Assembly (NCBI RefSeq): GCF_001953865.1
Contig: NZ_MQUQ01000020.1
Span: 78,098 to 142,097 of the forward strand
DNA: 64,000 nucleotides
Source: Amycolatopsis coloradensis
GTDB taxonomy: Bacteria > Actinomycetota > Actinomycetes > Mycobacteriales > Pseudonocardiaceae
Direction: 5' to 3'
Part shown: in pieces, positions 58,174 through 64,000 of the stretch
How positions within the stretch are numbered: position 1 is the first letter of the stretch
Layout of the letters: every line of letters begins with the position of its first letter
Program-made: the position numbers and the translations under genes
The notes under the pieces: model-generated
What the model was told of the DNA's origin: nothing
What the model saw: the letters and a program-made list of their open reading frames with translations, nothing else
Database searches by the model: none

Positions 58174-59631
58174 GTGGACGATCTTCTGTTGCGCCGGGTC
58201 CGGGTCGGCTTGGCGGGTTCCCTGTCGGACGTGCGGATCGAGACCGGCCGGATCGCGGCCATCGCGGGCCCTGGGCAAGCGGGTGAAGCGTCGGAGATCC
58301 TGGACGGGCACGGCGGCACGCTGCTGCCAGGGCTCGTCGACGCGCACGCGCACACCGCGCAATGGTCGGCGGCGCGGCGCCGGATCCCGCTGGGGGAGGC
58401 GAGGTCCGCCGCGCATACGGTCGACCTCGTGCTCGCCCACCTGCTGGCGAATCCCGTGCCACCCGGCGATCTCGTGCTCGGCGCGGGTTTCCGCGACGGC
58501 CTCTGGCCCGACGCGCCGCACAAGGACCTGTTGCAGAAGGCGCTGCCGGGGCACCCCGTCGCCTTGTTCAGCGCCGACCTCCACACGCTGTGGCTCAGCC
58601 CCGCCGCGCTGAAGCTCATCGGCCGCGAACACCCGACAGGGGTACTGCTGGAGAACGACTGCATGAGCGCGACCGCCGAACTCCCGGTCGCCCCCGACGA
58701 CGTCATCGACGGCTGGGTCGCCGACGCGCTCGACGCGGCGGCCGCCCGCGGCGTCACCAAGATCGTCGACTACGAGTACACCGACACCGTCACCGACTGG
58801 CGACGGCGGCTGGCACGGAAACCTTTGCCGGTCAAAGTTTCCTGTGTGATCGCGAAGTACCTGCTCGACACCGCCGTCGACCGCGGCCACCGCACCGGCG
58901 ACGTCCTCGACGGCACCGGCGGGCTGCTCACGGTCGGCCCGTTCAAGCTGTTCGTCGACGGTTCGCTGAACACACGCACCGCGTACTGCGTGGGCCAGTA
59001 CGCCGGAACCGAGTCCCACGGGCTGCTCGAACTCCCGCCCGAGGAGCTGGAACCGTTGATGCGCAAGGCTTCCGAGCACGGGCTCTCGCCGGCGGTGCAC
59101 GCGATCGGCGACCACGCCAACAAGATCGCGCTCGACGCCTTCGCGGCCGTCGGCTGCGCGGGCCGCATCGAGCACGCGCAATTGCTGCGTGCCGAGGACG
59201 TCGCGCGGTTCGCCGAACTGGGGGTCGTGGCGAGTGTGCAGCCCGCCCATCAACCGGACGACCGCGACGTCGCAGACCGGCACTGGCACGACTGGACCGA
59301 TCGGGCTTTCCCTTACGGCGCCTTGTATCGCGCCGGGGTGACCCTCGAGTTCGGCTCGGACGCCCCGGTCGCGCCGCTGGACCCGTGGGACGCGATCGCG
59401 TCGGCGATCAGCCGCACCGACGACGACCGTCCGCCGTGGCACCCCGAGCAGTCGATGCCGCTGGAGGCCGCACTCGCGGCGGCGTCCGGCGGCCGGTCCT
59501 CGATCGCCGTCGGGGACGTCGCCGATCTGGTCGTCACCGCGGTGGATCCGGTGCGGCTGTCCCCGGCCGGACTGCGTGACATCCCCATCACCGCCACCGT
59601 GCTCGACGGCAAGGTCACTTACGTGTCCTGA
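58174..59631 (+). CDS. Amidohydrolase family 3 protein (YtcJ-like)
   Basis: 485 residues. LLPGLVDAHAHTAQW holds the HxH metal pair; VKVSCVIAKYL and GPFKLFVDGSLNTRTAY contain a conserved Lys and DGS; AVHAIGDHANKIALDAF and GRIEHAQLL hold two further His; and FGSDAPVAPLDPWDAI holds the metal Asp. This set is typical of YtcJ/N-substituted formamide deformylase-like enzymes. It is cytoplasmic with substrate unknown. GTG 58174 follows AAGGTGAGGG. Confidence 0.9.
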   Translation: MDDLLLRRVRVGLAGSLSDVRIETGRIAAIAGPGQAGEASEILDGHGGTLLPGLVDAHAHTAQWSAARRRIPLGEARSAAHTVDLVLAHLLANPVPPGDLVLGAGFRDGLWPDAPHKDLLQKALPGHPVALFSADLHTLWLSPAALKLIGREHPTGVLLENDCMSATAELPVAPDDVIDGWVADALDAAAARGVTKIVDYEYTDTVTDWRRRLARKPLPVKVSCVIAKYLLDTAVDRGHRTGDVLDGTGGLLTVGPFKLFVDGSLNTRTAYCVGQYAGTESHGLLELPPEELEPLMRKASEHGLSPAVHAIGDHANKIALDAFAAVGCAGRIEHAQLLRAEDVARFAELGVVASVQPAHQPDDRDVADRHWHDWTDRAFPYGALYRAGVTLEFGSDAPVAPLDPWDAIASAISRTDDDRPPWHPEQSMPLEAALAAASGGRSSIAVGDVADLVVTAVDPVRLSPAGLRDIPITATVLDGKVTYVS

Positions 59632-59671
59632 GGTCTTCCTTTGCCGGGCCGCAACGCCCTAATGGAAGGGC

Positions 59672-60076
59672 ATGGATCACCGCCTGCTGGAACGGCTCCG
59701 AGACCTCCACGGCTCCCTCGGCAGCGACATCACCTTCGTCACCCGGATGGTTGAGGAGGACACGCCGCGCGCGGACCTCCTCCGTGACCTCGGGGAACGG
59801 CTCACCGACCTCGGCGCGGCACTGCTCCGCCGCTCGGACGACGTCGACGCCGACGTGCTCGCGAAACTGCCCGACGACGGCTGGCTGCCCGAGGCGGGCG
59901 TGCGCCATCAGGCGCTGGCTGTGGCGCATCACGTCGGCGCGCGGCCGTTGCGGTGCGGGCGCATCTACCTCGGCGTCTGCGGCGCGCCGTGTTTTCCCTT
60001 CTACGGCAGGGACCCCTCCGGCCGGACCGCGCGGCACGAACGGTGCCGGACCTGCCAAGACCGCCTGTTCCGGTGA
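59672..60076 (+). CDS. Small Cys-containing hypothetical protein
   Basis: 134 residues: a charged helical N-terminus (LLERLRDLHGSLGSDITFVTRMVEED) and a C-terminal part with four or five Cys (LRCGRIYLGVCGAPCFPFYG, HERCRTCQDRLF). This could be a small zinc site. The spacing to the next gene is 59 bases. No family is recognised. Confidence 0.65.
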   Translation: MDHRLLERLRDLHGSLGSDITFVTRMVEEDTPRADLLRDLGERLTDLGAALLRRSDDVDADVLAKLPDDGWLPEAGVRHQALAVAHHVGARPLRCGRIYLGVCGAPCFPFYGRDPSGRTARHERCRTCQDRLFR

Positions 60077-60135
60077 CGGTGGCTGCGGGCGGTGACCGCG
60101 TGCGGCAGGGTGAGGTGATCGCGGAGGGAGCGCCC

Positions 60136-60600
60136 ATGGGCACCGAGAAACTGTTCCGGATCGCCATCGCCCTGAAGGGGCTCGACGGCGCTTTGCAGCT
60201 GGTGGGCGGGCTCGTCCTGACGATCGTCCCGGGGTCGGTCATCACCGGTTTCGCGCACGCCGTGGTCACCCGCGACCTGCTCGGCGACCCGGAAGGGACA
60301 CTGGCCCGGCATCTCGAACTCGCCGCGGGGCACTTCGCCGAAGGCCGGACGTTCGCCGTCGTGTACCTCGTCGCGCACGGGCTCGTCAAACTCGGCCTGG
60401 TCTGGGCGCTGGCCCGCAAGGTGACGCGCGCCTATCCCGTGGCCGCGGTGGTGCTTTCGGCGTTCGTGGTCTACGAGATCTTCCGCGCGATCCACACGCA
60501 CTCGCTCGCGCTGCCGTTCTTCGCCGCCCTCGACGTCGTCATCGTCGTGCTGGTGCTGCGCGAGTACCGGCAGCTGAAACGGGATCGCGTCGCGGCCTGA
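60136..60600 (+). CDS. DUF2127 membrane protein
   Basis: 154 residues from ATG 60136, after GGAGGGAG. Four hydrophobic segments and the family start KLFRIAIALKGLDGALQLVGGLVL are visible, with VYLVAHGLVKLGLVWAL and a C-terminal LVLREYRQLKR. DUF2127 proteins are integral membrane proteins of unknown function. Confidence 0.85.
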   Translation: MGTEKLFRIAIALKGLDGALQLVGGLVLTIVPGSVITGFAHAVVTRDLLGDPEGTLARHLELAAGHFAEGRTFAVVYLVAHGLVKLGLVWALARKVTRAYPVAAVVLSAFVVYEIFRAIHTHSLALPFFAALDVVIVVLVLREYRQLKRDRVAA

Positions 60601-60609
60601 CCGCCCGGT

Positions 60610-61308
60610 TCAGGCCGCGACGCGAAATTTCTCCGTGGTGCGATCCGCGCGAGGCGGATCCACCACGAGCGCGGTGGCGTTGTCGGAGCCACCGAGCGAG
60701 ATCGCCGTCCGCACCAGCTCCGTCGCCGCCCTGTCCGGCATCCCGAGGATGTCGAGCATGGTCGGCCCGCTGAGCGTCTTGTGCACACCGTCGCTGGTGA
60801 GCAGAAGTCCACCGGTCTTGATGGTGGCCGCGCCGATCTCGTGCGCACCGGCCGTGCGGACGCTGGTGGTGACGACGTGTTCCATCCGCGGTGTCACGGG
60901 TTGATCGTGGTCGCGGAAGTACTGTGCGAGCGTATGGTCCTTCGTCACCTGCCGCACGGTGTAACCGTCCCAAGCGTACGCCCGGGCATCCCCGAGCCAT
61001 GCGATGCCATAGCCTTCGCCGCTCTGGACCGCCACGACGAGGACGCAGTCACCGGCCCCGCCGAGCTGGAGCACAGCGCGCTGAGCAGCCAGAACAGCCT
61101 CGACCGCGCCCTTCTCGGCCGGTGCCCTCGCCGCCGCCGAGGCCGCCGTCCTCGCCGCGTGTGCCGCTTTCGGGTGATCTCCGACTCCATCGGCCAGCGC
61201 GAACACGATTCCTGTCCCGCCCGAGGCCGCGTACGCCCCGACGGCGTCCGCGTTGTGCTTGCGCGGCCCTTGCGCGCTCGCCGTGTGCCAGTGTGGAAGC
61301 TCCCTCAT
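60610..61308 (-). CDS. PP2C-type Ser/Thr protein phosphatase
   Basis: 232 residues from ATG 61308, after GAGGAGA. GPRKHNADAVGAY, FALADGVGDHPKAAHAA, IAWLGDARAYAW, LLLTSDGVHKTLSG and GGSDNATALVVD supply the metal Asp positions, though the first motif is NAD rather than the usual NED. No regulatory domain is present. It would reverse Hanks-type kinase action. The upstream region holds an unusual palindrome cluster. Confidence 0.88.
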   Translation of the reverse strand: MRELPHWHTASAQGPRKHNADAVGAYAASGGTGIVFALADGVGDHPKAAHAARTAASAAARAPAEKGAVEAVLAAQRAVLQLGGAGDCVLVVAVQSGEGYGIAWLGDARAYAWDGYTVRQVTKDHTLAQYFRDHDQPVTPRMEHVVTTSVRTAGAHEIGAATIKTGGLLLTSDGVHKTLSGPTMLDILGMPDRAATELVRTAISLGGSDNATALVVDPPRADRTTEKFRVAA

Positions 61309-61418
61309 GGTCTTCTCCTCACCCCTGGGTGATTCTTTCCCCACTTCCAGGATCCGCTCGTTCCCTGTGTTCCGCCTGAGGGTTCGGTGTCAGACAGCTG
61401 TGGGTGCGAGCCTGAATG

Positions 61419-61495
61419 TCCGTGAAGGCCCCCTTCATGTACTTCAGGCGACCAGGGTGCCGGTACCGAGTGGGCCACCGGGGTCGTGAGTGCGG
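61419..61495. repeat. Dispersed GGCGACCAGGGTGCC repeat, copy 3
   Basis: CGTGAAGGCCCCCTTCATGTAC, TCAGGCGACCAGGGTGCCGG and GGTCGTGAGTG occur in the same order as at 40935-41032. The central palindrome of that copy is missing here. Confidence 0.7.
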
Positions 61496-61542
61496 TTTCG
61501 GGTTGGGGCAAACCTGCCTGCCGTCGGGCTGTTCGCGTGCTT

Positions 61543-61671
61543 GGATGGACGACACACGTGATCGGATGGACGACACGCGTGTCCAGCCGGACAACTCGCG
61601 GCAGGACGGTTGCGTCCGCGTGTCGTCCATCCAGTCACGCGTGTCGTCCGTCTGATCACACGTGTCGTGCC
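61543..61671. repeat. Five inverted/direct CGACAC(A/G)CGTG units
   Basis: Two units read forward (61543-61563, 61564-61584) and three in reverse (about 61611-61632, 61633-61654, 61655-61671). GGATGGACGACACGCG at 61564 pairs perfectly over 16 bases with 61617-61632, and the outer units pair with two central mismatches, so a nested hairpin of ~130 bases is possible. Confidence 0.7.
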
Positions 61672-61758
61672 TTCAATCACGCGAAATCACCGACTCGGCC
61701 GAGTGGTTTCGGGTTGGCATCCGACCCACGGCCCCGACCTGCGGACCGGTCCGCGAAG

Positions 61759-63606
61759 TCAGAGCAGGTTGTACACCGTCTGCTCGCCGACCGTCGTGGC
61801 CGCGAAGTTCGCCGCGACCCAGTCGCCGATCTCGGTCGACCCCCCGCCGGGACCGCCGCCGCGGCCGCCCTCGACGTAGTAGGTGATCTCGCCCTTGGCC
61901 ACGCACCGCTGGAACTCCGCCAGCGTCGGGGCGGGGTCCCGGCCGCTCCAGCCGCCGATGCCGATCACCGACTTGCCGCTCGCGAGTTCCAGGTTCGCCG
62001 CCGACTGCGAACTCGCCGTCGCCGCCGCCCATTTCGTCGTGGTCGCGGCGAGAAGGGTCCCCATCTCCGCCGACGAGCCCTCTTCCATGCCGGGACCGCC
62101 GCCCATGCCGCGCTCACCACCGGTGACGGGTCCGGAGAGCGGGATCGACCCGGAATGCGCCCGCGCGGCGGTTTCCACCGCGAAGGCGGTGGTGCCGAGG
62201 CCGACGGTCAGCACGGCCGCCGTCGCGATCACGGCGACGAGTTTGCGCATCGGCGGGAGGCCCACCAGCACGACGGTCGCGGTCACCAGGCCGAGCCCGG
62301 CGACGATCCAGCGCAGGGCGGGCAGCCAGTCGGCGTTCCGGTCGAGCAGGATGTACGCCCAGACCGCGCTGGCGGCGATCATCAACGACAGGAAAACCCG
62401 CGGCGCGAGATGTGCCCGGCCGCGCCACAGCGAGGTCCCGGAGATCGCGACCACGGCGGCGATCGACGGCGCCAGCGCGACGGCGTAGTACGGGTGCACG
62501 ATGCCGCTCATGTAGCTGAACACCAGCGACGTGACGAGCATCCAGCCGCCCCAGACGAGCAGCGCGGCCCTGGTCTTGTCGGTCCCGGCGGCCCGCCGGG
62601 TGAACCACAGACCCGCGACCAGGCCGATCAGCGCGGCGGGCAGCAGCCACGACACCTCGCCGCCGAAGCTGGCGCCGAACATGCGGGTCAGGCCGCTCTC
62701 GCCGCCGAAGCCGACGTTCCCGCCGCCCGTACCCCCGCTCGGCCCGCCGACCATCACGCCGCCGCCCCTGCCGAAGATCCGGCCGAGCCCGTTGTAGCCG
62801 AGCGCCAGTTCGAGCAGGCTGTTGTCGGTCGAACCGCCGATGTACGGACGTGAATCCGCCGGCCACAGGTCGACCAGCGCGATGAACCAGCCTGCGGAGA
62901 CGACCACCGCGACGAGGGCGCCGAACAGGTGGAGCGAACGTCTGCCCAGCGAGGTCGGCGCGGCGATCAGGTAGGCGAGCCCGAACGCGGGCAGCACCAG
63001 GAACGCCTGCATCATTTTGGTCAGGAAGCCGAATCCGATGGCGGCCCCGGCGAACGCCAGCCAGCGCGGGCTCGCCTTTTCGATCGCCCGGATCGTGCAG
63101 TACGCGCCCGCGATCAGCAGCAGGGTCAGCAGCGCGTCGGGGTTGTTGAACTTGAACATCAGCGCGGCGACCGGGGTGACGGCGAGCGCTGCCCCGGCGA
63201 ACAGGGCGGCGACCGGTCCGGAGGTCCGCTTCACCGTCAGGTACAGCAACCCGACGGAGGCGACACCCATCAGCGCCTGCGGGGCCAGCACGGTGAAACT
63301 CGAGAAGCCGAAGAGCCGCGCGAACGCGGTCGTGACCCACAGCGCGGCCGGAGGTTTGTCGACGGTCAGGATGTTCCCGGAGTCGAGGGAGCCGAACAGC
63401 CACGCCTTCCAGTCCTGCGTGCCGGCCTGCACCGCGGCGGCGTAGAAGGAGTTGCCGTAGCCGGACGCGGTCAGGTTCCAGAAGTACAGCAGCGCCGTGG
63501 CGGCGAGCAGTCCGAAGACGGCGGGGCGGACCCAGCGGCCCGGCGGCTTCTCGACGTTCTCCTCGACCTGGCCGGGGGCCACCCGGGAAGCGAGTGCGGT
63601 GGTCAT
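61759..63606 (-). CDS. GT39-type mannosyltransferase (ArnT/YkcB-like)
   Basis: 615 residues with about twelve helices. YGNSFYAAAVQAGTQDWKAWLFGSLDSGNILTVDKPPAALW holds the catalytic-type Asp and DKPP of the GT-C superfamily. The C-terminal ~130 residues are a soluble extracytoplasmic domain (GIGGWSGRDPAPTLAEFQRCV). Enzymes of this class transfer sugars from polyprenyl phosphates on the outside of the membrane. The GtrA gene is four bases upstream, and GtrA proteins often move such lipid-linked sugars. Confidence 0.9.
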   Translation of the reverse strand: MTTALASRVAPGQVEENVEKPPGRWVRPAVFGLLAATALLYFWNLTASGYGNSFYAAAVQAGTQDWKAWLFGSLDSGNILTVDKPPAALWVTTAFARLFGFSSFTVLAPQALMGVASVGLLYLTVKRTSGPVAALFAGAALAVTPVAALMFKFNNPDALLTLLLIAGAYCTIRAIEKASPRWLAFAGAAIGFGFLTKMMQAFLVLPAFGLAYLIAAPTSLGRRSLHLFGALVAVVVSAGWFIALVDLWPADSRPYIGGSTDNSLLELALGYNGLGRIFGRGGGVMVGGPSGGTGGGNVGFGGESGLTRMFGASFGGEVSWLLPAALIGLVAGLWFTRRAAGTDKTRAALLVWGGWMLVTSLVFSYMSGIVHPYYAVALAPSIAAVVAISGTSLWRGRAHLAPRVFLSLMIAASAVWAYILLDRNADWLPALRWIVAGLGLVTATVVLVGLPPMRKLVAVIATAAVLTVGLGTTAFAVETAARAHSGSIPLSGPVTGGERGMGGGPGMEEGSSAEMGTLLAATTTKWAAATASSQSAANLELASGKSVIGIGGWSGRDPAPTLAEFQRCVAKGEITYYVEGGRGGGPGGGSTEIGDWVAANFAATTVGEQTVYNLL

Positions 63607-63610
63607 GGGT

Positions 63611-64000
63611 TCAGCTCTCCATCTCGGTGGTGGGCCGGCGGCGGGAGCGGAAGACCCAGCCGCGCAGCAACAGGAAACGCACGACGGTGGCCGCGAGGTT
63701 CGCGAGCACGAGCGCGGTGATCTCGAGCGGCAACCCCGGCGCCGTCACCGTGTGCAGCAAAGCCAGCGTGCCGCTGGTGAGCCCGAGTCCGATGCAGAAC
63801 ACGATGAGACCTTGGAATTGGTGCAGTCCGGAGCCTCTCCGGCCGCGGATGCCGAAGGTCAGGCGCCGGTTGAGCGTGGTGTTGCCGATCGCCGTCACCA
63901 GCAGCGCCACGAGGTTCGCGGCCTGTGCGCCGGTGAACGTCCGCAGCAGCAGGAAGAGCACGAGGTAGGCGATGGTGCTGGCGACGCCGACGGCGGCGAA
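63611..64000 (-). CDS. GtrA-family flippase-like protein, N-terminus outside the window
   Basis: The frame is open from the window edge to a stop at 63611, at least 129 residues. AAVGVASTIAYLVLFLLLR, ANLVALLVTAIGNTTLNRRLTFGIRG and LEITALVLANLAATVVRFLLLRGWVF give four helices and the GtrA signature NRRLTF. It probably flips polyprenyl-linked sugar for the neighbouring mannosyltransferase. The 5' end is cut off. Confidence 0.88.
   Translation of the reverse strand, partial: FAAVGVASTIAYLVLFLLLRTFTGAQAANLVALLVTAIGNTTLNRRLTFGIRGRRGSGLHQFQGLIVFCIGLGLTSGTLALLHTVTAPGLPLEITALVLANLAATVVRFLLLRGWVFRSRRRPTTEMES

Larger units (their letters stand above)
61309..61758. other. 450-bp gap with dispersed repeat and palindrome cluster
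   Basis: No gene is supported. It is upstream of the PP2C gene and downstream of the mannosyltransferase gene. It contains a copy of the GGCGACCAGGGTGCC repeat (61419-61495) and five CGACAC(A/G)CGTG units (61543-61671) flanked by GGTTTCGGGTTGG direct repeats. Confidence 0.7.

Noticed and set aside
61444..61680. Short minus-strand frame with TTRV-like repeats across the palindrome cluster
   Set aside because: The repeats come from the inverted DNA units; there is no ribosome site and third positions show no coding bias. Likeness to GTRVT is chance.

Overview
The window is one contiguous piece of a high-GC actinobacterial chromosome. A mycothiol-type DsbA-like protein, an F420-type oxidoreductase, GTG/ATG starts with short overlaps and close gene-order agreement with Mycobacterium tuberculosis Rv2478c-Rv2464c all point to Actinomycetia. 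The mix of extra genes and the many long intergenic palindromes suggest Pseudonocardiaceae, most likely Amycolatopsis; the genus is inference. No insertion sequence, prophage, integrase, CRISPR array or rRNA was seen.

Layout. 1-4200: end of an MFS gene, an orphan histidine kinase, a histidine phosphatase and a CopD-CtaG fusion. 4360-30070: a core block that follows the M. tuberculosis order (ssb-like, ettA, large NAD-glutamate dehydrogenase, thioesterase, Rv2474c-like, alpha-glucosidase, truncated haemoglobin, HNH protein, DUF5130, pepN, DsbA-like, rpiB, nei). Into it are set lineage-specific genes: an 879-residue proline-rich protein, a DUF305/LVIVD pair, a MscS channel, a peptide made of 14 GTRVTx hexapeptides, a metallo-beta-lactamase-fold enzyme and a ComB-like phosphatase.

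30200-40370: a membrane protein; an LLM oxidoreductase/SnoaL pair behind a KstR-type box; an ECF42-type sigma factor; a tightly overlapped sulfonate-type operon (binding protein, ATPase, permease, flavin monooxygenase, TauD dioxygenase) with a ROK regulator upstream; and a GNAT. 40400-41083: divergent tRNA-Pro and tRNA-Gly, then a stretch packed with palindromes. 41084-47472: a 1559-residue soluble hybrid kinase with about nine HAMP units, divergent from a SpoIIE-type phosphatase. 47455-64000: topoisomerase IB, a DJ-1/PfpI protein, a Ser/Thr kinase, a secreted BNR-type protein, a DUF574 methyltransferase, an M48 protease, an aldo/keto reductase-MFS-MarR module, an amidohydrolase, small proteins, a PP2C phosphatase, and a GT39 mannosyltransferase with a GtrA protein running off the edge.

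The most unusual item is the hexapeptide-repeat protein at 22407-22760. Its repeats differ almost only at third codon positions, and its 18-residue super-period equals one coil of a left-handed beta-helix. Several intergenic palindrome families recur in the window; one pair shows a compensatory base change. All functions are read from sequence and memory of families; no database search was possible.
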